Of a stretch of DNA of 64,000 bases, positions 49,411-57,961 are shown one piece after another. The notes beneath the pieces are model-generated. The model searched no databases, had not been told where the DNA came from, and saw nothing but the letters and a program-made list of their open reading frames with translations. Made by a program: the position numbers and the translations under genes. The DNA comes from Cyclobacterium jeungdonense (GTDB taxonomy: Bacteria > Bacteroidota > Bacteroidia > Cytophagales > Cyclobacteriaceae): NCBI RefSeq assembly GCF_010994275.1, contig NZ_WMCD01000010.1, positions 1 through 64,000 on the forward strand. Reading direction: 5' to 3'. Each line of letters begins with the position of its first letter. The first letter of the stretch is position 1.

Positions 49411-50832
49411 TTACAATAACGTAGTGGGGCAAACGTATTCACTTACTTTAAACTTTCCCGATGCTTTAATAGCATCAAATCCGCCCTGAATATCAACCAG
49501 GTTTTCATAACCTCGCGCCCTCAAAACAGAATTGAAGATCATGGACCGATAACCTCCCGCACAATGCACATAATAAGTTTGCTCTTTGTTAATTTCGGCC
49601 AACGTGTCATTGATATAATCCAAAGGTAAATTTTCCGCCCCAATCAGATGTTCACTTGTGTGTTCACTTGCCTTTCTGACATCCAGTATCTTTATTTCTG
49701 AATTTGCCTCCTTAAGATTTGCTAACTCATCTACAGACACCGTGGGAATGCTATCCACCTCTTTACCGGAAGCCTTCCAGGCATCAAAGCCTCCTTTAAG
49801 ATATCCCAAGGCATGATCATAGCCCACTCTGGCCAAGCGTGTTATTATTTCTTCTTCCCTGCCTTCATCGGCAACAACCAGTATTTCTTGTTTCACATCC
49901 GGTATCAGCGTTCCTACCCAAACGGCAAAACTTCCATCGATACCAATGTTTACGGAGTTTGGTATAAATCCTTTGGCAAATACCTCGGGTAATCGCGTAT
50001 CCAGAACTACAGCTCCCGTTTCATTAGCTGCGGCTTCAAAAGCATCCGGAGACAATGCTTGTTGTCCCCTATCCAAAACTTCATCAATACTATCGTACCC
50101 CTGAATATTCATCAATACATTCTGAGGAAAATAAGCCGGGGGAGGAGTCAATCCGGTTAGTACTTCCTTAATAAATTCCTCCTTGCTCATTGCCTGCAAG
50201 GCATAATTGGTTTTCTTTTGGTTTCCCAGCGTGTCGCTGGTCTCCTTACTCATATTTTTACCACAGGCACTGCCTGCACCGTGAGCAGGATATACGATCA
50301 GATGGTCCGCCAATGGCATGATTTTTTTACGTAGGGAATCGTACAGATGAGCTGCAAGCTTTTCTTGGGTAAGGTCTTTGATCACCTTTTGTGCAAGATC
50401 CGGTCTTCCTACATCCCCGATAAACAAGGTGTCACCGGTAAACAGGGCTACTTCTTTACCTTCTTCATCTTTCAATAAAAAGACGGAGCTTTCCATCGTA
50501 TGACCCGGAGTATGAATTACTTTAACGGTGGCACCCCCTATTTGAAATTCCTGATTATCTTTGGCAACAATGGCATCAAAACCCATAGGCATCTCCGTGG
50601 GGCCAAATACAATCTCTGCGCCAGTCTTAGCGGATAAATCCTGGTGACCGGAAACGAAATCAGCATGAAAATGGGTTTCAAAAATGTATTTTATGCGGGC
50701 TCCGTTTCGTTCCGCTTTCTCTATATAAGGCTGCACTTCCCGAAGTGGATCCACAATAGCAGCTTCACCATTGGATTCAATATAATATGCCCCCTGGGCA
50801 AGACAACCGGTATAAATTTGTTCTATCTTCAT
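49411..50832 (-). CDS. MBL-fold hydrolase fused to two rhodanese domains (persulfide dioxygenase-like)
   Basis: The 473-residue protein starts with a metallo-beta-lactamase fold of the ETHE1/persulfide-dioxygenase type (about 1-245). Metal ligands are H54, H56 and D58 in THFHADFVSGH, H111 in HTPGHTMES and D134 in TGDTLF. The usual histidine after HAD is replaced by F, as in many fused homologues. Rhodanese domain 1 (about 255-355) lacks the active cysteine. Domain 2 (about 370-470) has C424 in VHCAGGYRS. The enzyme should oxidise or transfer persulfide sulfur in the cytoplasm. YeeE/YedE genes and a single rhodanese on either side support a sulfide/thiosulfate handling cluster. Confidence 0.9.
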   Translation of the reverse strand: MKIEQIYTGCLAQGAYYIESNGEAAIVDPLREVQPYIEKAERNGARIKYIFETHFHADFVSGHQDLSAKTGAEIVFGPTEMPMGFDAIVAKDNQEFQIGGATVKVIHTPGHTMESSVFLLKDEEGKEVALFTGDTLFIGDVGRPDLAQKVIKDLTQEKLAAHLYDSLRKKIMPLADHLIVYPAHGAGSACGKNMSKETSDTLGNQKKTNYALQAMSKEEFIKEVLTGLTPPPAYFPQNVLMNIQGYDSIDEVLDRGQQALSPDAFEAAANETGAVVLDTRLPEVFAKGFIPNSVNIGIDGSFAVWVGTLIPDVKQEILVVADEGREEEIITRLARVGYDHALGYLKGGFDAWKASGKEVDSIPTVSVDELANLKEANSEIKILDVRKASEHTSEHLIGAENLPLDYINDTLAEINKEQTYYVHCAGGYRSMIFNSVLRARGYENLVDIQGGFDAIKASGKFKVSEYVCPTTLL

Positions 50833-50912
50833 TGGAATAATGGATTAATTACTGATGATGCAAAATAGGACCTCTTGTCCTGCAGTTATAGGACTTTGGT
50901 CACACAAGAAGC

Positions 50913-51239
50913 TTAATAGGGCCAGGATATAATACCACCCGCCAGGTTATAAACTTTTTCAAAGCCTAAATCTGCCATGGTATCACAGGCATGACCGCTG
51001 CGATTCCCACTTCGACAATACAGATAGTAAGCCTTGTCTTTGGGTAAATTTTGGATTTGTTTATTGAAACCGGGGGACATCATATCCATATTCCTGGCAC
51101 CGGGTAGTTTTCCCCCGGAAAACTCACCTGCGGTTCTTACATCAATGACGACCGCATCCTTTTCTCTCATGCCATTATAGAAATCTTCGGCATTCAGATC
51201 TGTGTATTGCTTTGCTTTTTTATGAAATAAATTAAACAT
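50913..51239 (-). CDS. Single-domain rhodanese-like protein
   Basis: The 108-residue protein is one rhodanese domain with the active loop YCRSGNRS (C75) and the usual closing LAGGIISW. It probably carries persulfide sulfur for the neighbouring MBL-rhodanese enzyme, 80 bases downstream on the same strand. The open frame continues upstream to 51392, but that part crosses the terminator at 51323-51354 and encodes an unlikely peptide, so the ATG at 51239 is the real start. Confidence 0.85.
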   Translation of the reverse strand: MFNLFHKKAKQYTDLNAEDFYNGMREKDAVVIDVRTAGEFSGGKLPGARNMDMMSPGFNKQIQNLPKDKAYYLYCRSGNRSGHACDTMADLGFEKVYNLAGGIISWPY

Positions 51240-51322
51240 TTTTTCTTTTGTTAAATTACCTAACAAAAGTAAGCGTTGTTCAGGCAGCAAAAAGTAATAT
51301 TTATCACAGTAGAAAAAAAGGC

Positions 51323-51354
51323 AAAAAAAAAAGCTACCCATAAAGGGTAGCTTT
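51323..51354 (-). terminator. Rho-independent terminator of the ExbB/ExbD operon
   Basis: A perfect 10-bp stem AAAGCTACCC / GGGTAGCTTT with a five-base loop is followed on the minus strand by ten T residues. It lies 25 bases past the last exbD stop. Confidence 0.95.
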
Positions 51355-51378
51355 GTTGATTTTATAGGTTTCCTGAAT

Positions 51379-51843
51379 TTAGTTATTCTCAACTTTCCCT
51401 ACAGAAGCATACATCAATTTTCGGGCATCTGCCTCCCTTAATTCAAATTGTATATCGCTAATAGGTCCCATTTTCACATCCCTATCAGCTTTGAGAGAAA
51501 TCCAAATCTGGTCTCTTTCAGCTTCTGATAAGGCATCTTTTTGCTGGTTTACCCAAAGCACAATGTCTGTAGTGTTAATCAATACATCATTAGCCTGGAT
51601 TCGTGGTTCCGAACCGTACAAAGACGTATTCTTTGGTTGTCCAACATACAGATAAGAAATCAAGGTCTTCTTTTGTATTTTCTGAAGTTGGGTAGCCTGC
51701 GGAATCTTCTGTTCAACCAATATTTCCTGCTCTCTCAATACGGTTGTAACCATAAAGAAAAACAACAACATAAAGATGATATCAGGCAATGCTGACGTGG
51801 GAATATTGGTTTCCGCTTTGGTTTTCTTTTTAAACTTTGACAT
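51379..51843 (-). CDS. exbD: ExbD/TolR-family biopolymer transport protein (second)
   Basis: This 154-residue protein has a short cytoplasmic N-terminus, one membrane helix (about 22-40) with the functional aspartate D21 at its start (ALPDIIFMLLFFF), and a periplasmic domain. It is one of two ExbD proteins in the operon. Such pairs in Bacteroidota work with ExbB to harness the proton gradient for TonB-dependent transport or related envelope work. It follows the first exbD by two bases. Confidence 0.9.
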   Translation of the reverse strand: MSKFKKKTKAETNIPTSALPDIIFMLLFFFMVTTVLREQEILVEQKIPQATQLQKIQKKTLISYLYVGQPKNTSLYGSEPRIQANDVLINTTDIVLWVNQQKDALSEAERDQIWISLKADRDVKMGPISDIQFELREADARKLMYASVGKVENN

Positions 51844-51845
51844 AG

Positions 51846-52484
51846 TTAGCTTCCGATTTTATCTGGTTCAGCGATGGAAATCGCCATGGGAATACCCTCT
51901 TTTCCACGGTCTATAAGTTCCTTTTCAGCGGCAGTCTGACCTGACAAGGTCCGATACTCTTCACCGGATAGTCCTACACGTTCTCCATATATCTCGAAAT
52001 AGGCTTGCTTTACCAAGTCTAATACCTCCAGATACTTTTCATAGCTGGTACCTCTGTTCGTTTTTATCGAAATTACCGCTCCACCAGACATGGGGTGATC
52101 CGATGATTCCGGGCTTTGATCAGCCATCCCTCGAAGGGAAGGGGGCAAACTATTATACAGAGCTACTGCATCCTCATCTGGATTTCCGAAGTTCAAAATG
52201 AATTGTTTGATTTCATCGGCCAAACCATCGGTATTGTTCCGAAATTCATTTTCAATCAACAGGTCGTCGTTTGCGTTAATCAGAATATTAAATATATTCC
52301 TTTCATTCAATTCCACCTCTGGGGGTGGCTGATTCGGGTCTTGCTTTGGTGGAAGGATATTCATAATCCCTTTATCCGAAGCGATTGTTGTGGTTACGAG
52401 AAAGAAGATAAGAAGCAAGAAGGCGATGTCCGCCATCGACCCTGCATTTACCTCCTGACTCATTCTACCTCTCTTGCCAGCCAT
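51846..52484 (-). CDS. exbD: ExbD/TolR-family biopolymer transport protein (first)
   Basis: The 212-residue protein has the ExbD layout: basic cytoplasmic N-terminus, membrane helix (about 20-38) with D19 in SMADIAFLLLIFF, then a periplasmic domain longer than usual. The extra segment (about 110-135) is rich in S, P and D. It sits two bases from each neighbouring gene, so expression is translationally coupled. Proton-coupled force generation with ExbB is the family role. Confidence 0.9.
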   Translation of the reverse strand: MAGKRGRMSQEVNAGSMADIAFLLLIFFLVTTTIASDKGIMNILPPKQDPNQPPPEVELNERNIFNILINANDDLLIENEFRNNTDGLADEIKQFILNFGNPDEDAVALYNSLPPSLRGMADQSPESSDHPMSGGAVISIKTNRGTSYEKYLEVLDLVKQAYFEIYGERVGLSGEEYRTLSGQTAAEKELIDRGKEGIPMAISIAEPDKIGS

Positions 52485-52486
52485 AA

Positions 52487-52816
52487 TTATTTAATTAATT
52501 TATTGAGTTCTGTAACGACAATACCCAGAATGGCCAGAATAAACAAGGCGTAAACGGTGAGTAACACTCCGCCTACCATCTTGGCACCTTCCGGAGTAAT
52601 ATTGAAAGGATCCGCCATATACTTGGCAGCTACGTCTCCACTAGCACTGGAGTAAGCGATGCCAAATAAGGCTGCAATGACAATCACACCAATAGCTGTC
52701 TTTAACAAACTTTTGGGATCACCAAAGGAGTTGATCAGTGGCATCAGTATAGCAAATACTGCTCCAACGACGATCAGCAAGTACCCTGCATATAAAAATA
52801 TATCAGTAGTATCCAT
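52487..52816 (-). CDS. Small conserved membrane protein of the ExbB/ExbD operon
   Basis: The 109-residue protein has three predicted membrane helices (about 8-28, 38-56 and 80-103) and no named domain that I can recognise. Its place between exbB and exbD, with a two-base gap to exbD, is a recurring Bacteroidota arrangement. It is probably an accessory subunit or assembly factor of the ExbBD motor; that is inference from context only. Confidence 0.75.
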   Translation of the reverse strand: MDTTDIFLYAGYLLIVVGAVFAILMPLINSFGDPKSLLKTAIGVIVIAALFGIAYSSASGDVAAKYMADPFNITPEGAKMVGGVLLTVYALFILAILGIVVTELNKLIK

Positions 52817-52871
52817 TATATCTTAATCTAAAGTGAATAATCAATTAAATGTACACAAATAAAGACCAGAA

Positions 52872-53690
52872 TTACCTGGTCAGTTTGTGTTTCACCAAAA
52901 TGTCTACTAAGCTGATGGATGCATCTTCCATATCGTTTACGATAGAGTCGATTTTAGCTATACAGTAGTTGTAGAATAACTGTAGGATAATTGCCACAAT
53001 CAAACCTGCTACTGTCGTCAAAAGGGCGATTTTAATACCACCTGCCACAAGAGACGGAGAGATATCACCAGCTGCTTCAATGGAATCAAAAGCACCAATC
53101 ATACCAATTACTGTACCCATGAAACCAAGCATTGGAGCCAGAGAAATAAACAGGGAGATCCAAACAAGACCTTTTTCCAGTCTACCCATTTCTACAGATC
53201 CGTAAGCAATGATGGACTTTTCGACCATGTCAATACCTTCCGAATAACGCATCAATCCTTGCGTAAAGATAGAAGCTACCGGTCCTCTGGTGGATTTGGT
53301 TACATCTTTTGCTGCTTCAATTCCACCCTCTTCTAAAGCACTTTCTACTTTCGCCAATAGTTTCTTGGTATTTGTAGTGGACAGGTTCAGCGTGATGATT
53401 CTTTCCAACGCAACAGCCAAACCCAAAATCAAACACAATAATACCGGTGTCATGTAGGTAGGATCCCCTTCTATAAACTTATCCTTAATTACCTGATGAA
53501 AAGATTGGTCATCTACAACAATTTCATCGTCAGTCATGACGGGAGTGGGATCGGGTTCAGGAGTTGGGGCAGGGGCAGCAGCCTCTTCCGTAGTGTCAGC
53601 TTCTGATTCTTCTGTTTCTTCTTGTGCTTTTGTGATCATCGGAGAAAATAAAATTCCGAAAAGCATGAACAAAGCGATTAACTTTTTCAT
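52872..53690 (-). CDS. exbB: ExbB/TolQ/MotA-family proton channel protein
   Basis: The 272-residue protein has a cleavable signal peptide (about 1-22) and an acidic, proline-rich linker (about 23-60). The MotA/TolQ/ExbB core follows, with three membrane helices near 80-100, 175-200 and 215-240 (LAPMLGFMGTVIGMI is the family signature). The periplasmic N-terminal extension is typical for Bacteroidota. It forms the pentameric proton channel around ExbD dimers. First gene of the operon; a promoter candidate lies about 60 bases upstream. Confidence 0.92.
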   Translation of the reverse strand: MKKLIALFMLFGILFSPMITKAQEETEESEADTTEEAAAPAPTPEPDPTPVMTDDEIVVDDQSFHQVIKDKFIEGDPTYMTPVLLCLILGLAVALERIITLNLSTTNTKKLLAKVESALEEGGIEAAKDVTKSTRGPVASIFTQGLMRYSEGIDMVEKSIIAYGSVEMGRLEKGLVWISLFISLAPMLGFMGTVIGMIGAFDSIEAAGDISPSLVAGGIKIALLTTVAGLIVAIILQLFYNYCIAKIDSIVNDMEDASISLVDILVKHKLTR

Positions 53691-53749
53691 AATGTAGTTT
53701 TTAATAGACTTTTAAAGGTTGAACGGTTTCTAAATTCGAATTAAGTTTT

Positions 53750-53782
53750 TAAAGTTATAATTTTTTCGGCTCAAATTGCAAA
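53750..53782 (-). promoter_or_regulatory. Candidate promoter of the exbB operon
   Basis: On the minus strand TTTG (53782-53779), 21 bases, then TAACTTTA (53757-53750) resembles the Bacteroidota consensus with one mismatch in the -7 box. It lies about 60 bases before the exbB start codon. Confidence 0.35.
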
Positions 53783-53994
53783 TGATTCCATTATAATTTC
53801 TGAGAAAACCCTTTCAGGCGGTACTTGAAAGAGCAGTATGTCAGGCTATTTTGATGGAATGAAACTGAAAATCAGTTTCTGCCAATGAAAGACACCTCCT
53901 TAAAAGAAGGAAATCCATCGTTTTCTTTTGCAATATGCTACCGAAATCATCAAAGAACAGAAAACAAGTGCATCCAAGCAGCTAATTTATAATG

Positions 53995-54082
53995 TAGAGA
54001 GGAAGGGATTCGAACCCTCGATACCCTTTAGGGGTATACACGCTTTCCAGGCGTGCTCCTTCGACCGCTCGGACACCTCTCT
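53995..54082 (-). tRNA. tRNA-Ser (anticodon GGA)
   Basis: An 88-nt tRNA with a long variable arm folds on the minus strand. The acceptor stem AGAGAGG / CCTCTCT is perfect, the D-arm contains TCCGAGCGGTCGAAGGA, the anticodon loop reads CTGGAAA within the stem ACGCC...GCGT, the variable arm is ATACCCCTAAAGGGTAT, and the T-loop is TTCGAAT. CCA is not encoded. A protein-like open frame across it on the plus strand is an artefact. Confidence 0.97.
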
Positions 54083-54244
54083 ATTGCGGAAATTCAAATT
54101 TCATGCAGGAACAAATAAAATTATAAAATTCAGCCCATGCAAATAAAAGCCTCCTTTTATTATGTAAAAAAATTACCCATTAAACGGATTTTTTTGGTTA
54201 TAAACGCTATGAGATTGACGATCAAACCATTGATTGGAACCTGC

Positions 54245-55321
54245 TCAATGACTTAATACTGACATCTCGCCTGCAAGTGGGGTCATCATTTTTCTTTTAA
54301 TTTCGGTTTCGTCACTCTCATTAGCCAAAATAAACATCATCTTCGTAATCGCTGCCTCCGTGGTCATGTCTCCTCCACTCAAAACTCCTACCCTTTTGAG
54401 ATCTTTGCTGGTCTGATACCTGCCCTGAATTACCCTTCCTCCATTGCACTGGGAAACGTTAAAAATCAATAAGCCCTTATCCACTGCTTCCTCCATGGAT
54501 TGGATAAACCAATCCTCACTGGGACTGTTTCCAGATCCATAGGTCTCCAGTACAATACCCTTCAAACCATTAATCTGCAGGCAATGCTGCACCACATTTT
54601 TGGTAATACCTGGAAAAAGCTTGAGCACCATGACGTTATTATCCAACCGGTTCAGGTATTTCAATTTTTTACCTTCCTCATAAGGACGGATAGATGCATA
54701 GTTGTAATCAATGACAATCCCGGATTCTGCCAGGGCCGGGTAGTTTTCCGATTCAAAGGCATCAAAATGCACACTTTGCACTTTTTTCGCCCGGTTACCC
54801 CGTAGCAACATGTGATTGAAGAAAATACATACCTCTGGAACCACCGGTTTGCCATTTGCCTTGGATATCGCTATTTCCAGGGCAGTCATCAGGTTTTCCC
54901 TGGCATCCGAACGCATGGCACTGATAGGTAATTGGGCCCCCGTAAAAATCACCGGTTTGTTTAATCCTGCTAACATGTAACTGAGCATGGACGCACTATA
55001 AGCCATGGTATCCGTCCCATGTAAAACGACAAACCCGTCATAGGTATCGTAGTTTTCATAAATAATGTAAGCCATATCCACCCAATGCTGCAGGTTGATA
55101 TTGGATGAATCAATGGGTTCTGGAAAAGAAATCACCGTGATACTAATGTTCAGGCTGTTTAGATTGGGTATTTTTTCCAGAATTTTTCCAAAATTAAACG
55201 GAACCAGCGCCCCTTGCTCATCATAGGCCATTCCCAGGGTTCCGCCGGTGTAAATAATCAACACCGCATATTCAATATCCGTTTTGGCTGCCGTGTTTAA
55301 GCGGACAATCTTATAATTCAT
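54245..55321 (-). CDS. ansA: Type I L-asparaginase
   Basis: This 358-residue protein is a cytoplasmic type I asparaginase. T25 in YTGGTLG is the first catalytic threonine, and HGTDTMAYSASML (101-113) holds the second threonine/aspartate pair (T103, D104). It hydrolyses asparagine to aspartate and ammonia. No signal peptide is present. Its start overlaps the end of tatD by 11 bases, so the two are translationally coupled. It is the last gene of a seven-gene minus-strand run; the tRNA-Ser gene lies beyond. Confidence 0.92.
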   Translation of the reverse strand: MNYKIVRLNTAAKTDIEYAVLIIYTGGTLGMAYDEQGALVPFNFGKILEKIPNLNSLNISITVISFPEPIDSSNINLQHWVDMAYIIYENYDTYDGFVVLHGTDTMAYSASMLSYMLAGLNKPVIFTGAQLPISAMRSDARENLMTALEIAISKANGKPVVPEVCIFFNHMLLRGNRAKKVQSVHFDAFESENYPALAESGIVIDYNYASIRPYEEGKKLKYLNRLDNNVMVLKLFPGITKNVVQHCLQINGLKGIVLETYGSGNSPSEDWFIQSMEEAVDKGLLIFNVSQCNGGRVIQGRYQTSKDLKRVGVLSGGDMTTEAAITKMMFILANESDETEIKRKMMTPLAGEMSVLSH

Positions 55322-56093
55322 TGGAAGGCTGTTTGAAAACTGTCATCGCGTTATTACTGGTTTTTGTCGCCACTTCCTCCACTGAGGTTTGGACAAACTC
55401 AGCCATCTTCTCGGCAATATAGGGAATGTATTCCGGTGAATTTCGCTTGCCTCTGAAAGGCACAGGCGCCAAATAGGGACTATCCGTTTCCAACACCAAG
55501 TGATCCAAGCCTACCGCTGCCACTACTTCTCCCAGGCCGCTGTTTTTATAAGTAAGCGTGCCCCCAATCCCCAGGTAAAAACCCATATCAACGACCTGCC
55601 TTGCTTGTGAAAGACTGCCAGAAAAGCAATGGAAGATACCCGTCAAACCTTCCCCGTGCATGGATTCCACCAGCTCGATGGTTTCATCCAGGGAGGACCG
55701 GCAATGTAAAACCAGCGGAAGCCTTTTTTGTTTTGCCCAGTGAATGTGCCTTCGCAAGGATTCCTGCTGTTGTTCAAAATAAGTCTTGTCCCAATAAAGG
55801 TCGATCCCCGTCTCCCCTACCGCACAGAATGGATGCTTTTCCCACCATTCCTCCATTTGGGAAAGTTGCTCTTCAAAATCCGGCCCCACATCACAGGGAT
55901 GCAATCCCAGCATGGAATAGCAAACCCCCGGAAAATCCCGTTCAATTTCCAGCATTCCCGGAATGGACTCCAGGTCGATATTCGGCATAAAAAATTTAGC
56001 AATGCCTGCATCCATAGCCTTTTGAATGACCTCCTTTCGGTCAGAATCAAATTTTTTGCTGTACAAGTGGGCGTGCGTTTCAATCAATTTCAT
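55311..56093 (-). CDS. tatD: TatD-family metal-dependent hydrolase
   Basis: The 260-residue TIM-barrel protein has the TatD metal motifs H7-x-H9 (ETHAHLY), GETGID, LHCR, FHCFSG and LETDSPYL. Family members are 3'-5' exonucleases or quality-control nucleases. An upstream in-frame ATG at 56114 adds seven lysine/tyrosine-rich residues, but those bases belong to the end of repeat copy 5, so I place the start at 56093. Without the repeat, this start codon would overlap the stop of the upstream glycosyltransferase as ATGA. Confidence 0.92.
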   Translation of the reverse strand: MKLIETHAHLYSKKFDSDRKEVIQKAMDAGIAKFFMPNIDLESIPGMLEIERDFPGVCYSMLGLHPCDVGPDFEEQLSQMEEWWEKHPFCAVGETGIDLYWDKTYFEQQQESLRRHIHWAKQKRLPLVLHCRSSLDETIELVESMHGEGLTGIFHCFSGSLSQARQVVDMGFYLGIGGTLTYKNSGLGEVVAAVGLDHLVLETDSPYLAPVPFRGKRNSPEYIPYIAEKMAEFVQTSVEEVATKTSNNAMTVFKQPSNEL

Positions 56094-56224
56094 CTGTTTA
56101 TATTTTTTTTTCAACGGTCAGAACTTGTCCCGATTTATCGGGGTGGAATCTCGCAAGCTTTATAATCATCCCTCCGTGTGTCGATTGCGTCATGCCTGTC
56201 TGTCGCAGGCAGGCTCGATTTCAT
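56088..56224 (-). repeat. Start-codon repeat, copy 5
   Basis: A 137-bp copy fills exactly the space between the glycosyltransferase gene and tatD. Its first ATGAAA supplies the TGA stop of the former and its last ATGAAA is the start of the latter. It has an extra hairpin (CCTGCCTGCGACAGACAGG) after CGAGC and another (CCCCGATAAATCGGG) in the middle. A 31-codon frame (56193-56098) ends in TAA four bases before the tatD start, the same spacing as in copy 1. Confidence 0.85.
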
Positions 56225-57324
56225 GGATACCTGCGTTTTTTCCATTGGATAGCACCGGGCCAAAAATAATACAATACGGTAGACCAGCTTACCATCCAGT
56301 TATAAATTTCAAAGCCTATTAATTCTTCTGGCTTTATTTTAGTTTCGGTTTTTGCTGCAAATGTACCAATAAATAGGGACTGAGCCAGGATTTTTCCTGT
56401 CCAAGCCATCGCTCCCAATAGAGGGAAATGGTATAATGCAGGGACTAAGGCAAGATAAAACCCCACCTGAAGCCCCAAAAGCAGTTGCCAATACCAAGGC
56501 AATAAAAAGGCTCCGCGCATCCATCGTTTTCGCTGCTTCATCAGCCGGCTGAAGCTTGGCTCAGGCAAGGTCTTTACCAGAACTTCCTTATCCACCAAAT
56601 GAATGGGACGCTTGCCATCCCGAAAGAGGGCTCTGGCCAGTGCCAGGTCTTCCGTTACTTCTTTCCTTACTTCATAAAAACCTCCCACCTCCTCGTAGGC
56701 TTGCTTGCCAACACACATATTGTTGCCCATTGCCGTAAGCGTACAGCCCCAGTCGGATACTACTTTTACTTTTCCGAGCGTAAGCCACCAATCCAGGGCC
56801 TGCATCCTGGCAAAAATCCCTTTGCCGGAGATGGTGGTGATTCCGGTGACCGCTCCATAGGTGTCCCGATAAGCTTTGGCCATGTTTTCCGCCCATCCAG
56901 CCGGTACCTCACAGTCAGCATCGGTTAAGACCATCAACTCCCCCTCCGGTACCCTGGTCGCCATGGCAGCCAGGGCAAGCGCTTTGCCGTTTTCCCCATC
57001 TCCTGGCCTTTTGTCCAGAGAAATCAATTGCCGGTTATTTTTGAGGCTCGCCCATGCTGCCAGAATTCCACCTGTTTCATCTTCGCTGTGGTCGTCTGCC
57101 AAAAGAAACCTTATCTTATGATCCGGATAGCGCAACTGCTCCAATGACCTAAGACATGCGGGAAGGTTTTTTGCTTCGTTGCGACAGGGGAGTAAAACGC
57201 TAATGGCGGGCAAAAAGGCTGGATAATTGCGGTAAGCTTTAAAATTCCTTGTAATCCGAAACCAAAGAATCAGGTATTGCAGCATCACCAAAAAAAGTAT
57301 TAATAACGCTGCTTGTCCCACCAT
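56221..57324 (-). CDS. Family 2 glycosyltransferase, membrane-associated
   Basis: The 367-residue protein has an N-terminal membrane helix (about 5-24) and a GT2 catalytic domain. It shows PCRNEAKNL (nucleotide binding), LADDHSED, VLTDADCE (the DxD-type metal motif) and the QRKRWMRG acceptor motif (QxxRW). C-terminal membrane helices (about 275-355) follow. Such enzymes add sugars to lipids or growing polysaccharides at the inner face of the membrane. The gene lies one base from the polysaccharide deacetylase gene, which suggests a joint role in an envelope glycan. Its TGA stop lies within the first ATGAAA of repeat copy 5. Confidence 0.85.
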   Translation of the reverse strand: MVGQAALLILFLVMLQYLILWFRITRNFKAYRNYPAFLPAISVLLPCRNEAKNLPACLRSLEQLRYPDHKIRFLLADDHSEDETGGILAAWASLKNNRQLISLDKRPGDGENGKALALAAMATRVPEGELMVLTDADCEVPAGWAENMAKAYRDTYGAVTGITTISGKGIFARMQALDWWLTLGKVKVVSDWGCTLTAMGNNMCVGKQAYEEVGGFYEVRKEVTEDLALARALFRDGKRPIHLVDKEVLVKTLPEPSFSRLMKQRKRWMRGAFLLPWYWQLLLGLQVGFYLALVPALYHFPLLGAMAWTGKILAQSLFIGTFAAKTETKIKPEELIGFEIYNWMVSWSTVLYYFWPGAIQWKKRRYP

Positions 57325-57325
57325 A

Positions 57326-57961
57326 CTAAAGAGTCTTAGTGGTGAAGCCGGAACCGGCTAAATGATCCAGGTAGTGTGGCAACATGTTTCTAAGAAACTG
57401 ACTGGATTTTTGCTGATCATGAAAAAGCACAATGGAACCGTTATGGGTATTCTCCTTTAGTTTGTCCAGGGATTTTGCCGGGGACATGCCAGGTAAAAAA
57501 TCCCATGAAATAAGATCCCACAAAACGATTTCATAGGACGTTTTGAGCTCTCGCTTTTGCCTGCAACTTATTCGCCCATAAGGCGGCCTAAAAACCCGTG
57601 TACCAACCCCAACCGTTTCACGAATGATTTCCTCGCATCGTTCCACATCTTGAAGGTAGCCTTCATTGGGTGTGGCTGCCCCGTTTAAGTGATGAAAGGT
57701 GTGGTTGCCTATGCCATGGCCTCCCCTTCCCACCCTCCGGGCCAGGGAACCCGCCTTGCGAACATTCTCCCCCACCATAAAAAACGTGGCTTTCATCCCA
57801 TGTTTTTCCAATTCCTCCAGGACAAAATCGGTAACGCCTGCCACCGGACCATCATCAAACGTCAAAAATACGCATTTCTGACTTCTGCTTTTATGCCAGG
57901 TGAAATCATTGAAAACCGTCTGCACTATGTCGGGTATTTTAAAGGGCCTCATTTCCATCAA
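57326..57961 (-). CDS. Polysaccharide deacetylase (NodB-type, CE4)
   Basis: The 211-residue protein is a NodB-homology deacetylase. Motif 1 is TFDDGP (D36, D37), motif 2 is HTFHH (zinc ligands H87 and H91), motif 3 is RPPYG, and motif 5 is VLFHD. It removes acetyl groups from N-acetylated sugar polymers. No signal peptide is evident, so the location is uncertain. The gene overlaps the SpoIIE phosphatase gene by 23 bases and is one base from the following glycosyltransferase gene. Confidence 0.9.
   Translation of the reverse strand: MMEMRPFKIPDIVQTVFNDFTWHKSRSQKCVFLTFDDGPVAGVTDFVLEELEKHGMKATFFMVGENVRKAGSLARRVGRGGHGIGNHTFHHLNGAATPNEGYLQDVERCEEIIRETVGVGTRVFRPPYGRISCRQKRELKTSYEIVLWDLISWDFLPGMSPAKSLDKLKENTHNGSIVLFHDQQKSSQFLRNMLPHYLDHLAGSGFTTKTL

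Noticed and set aside
53928..54146. 72-codon plus-strand frame
   Set aside because: It runs antisense across the tRNA-Ser gene; such tRNA-derived phantom frames are common.
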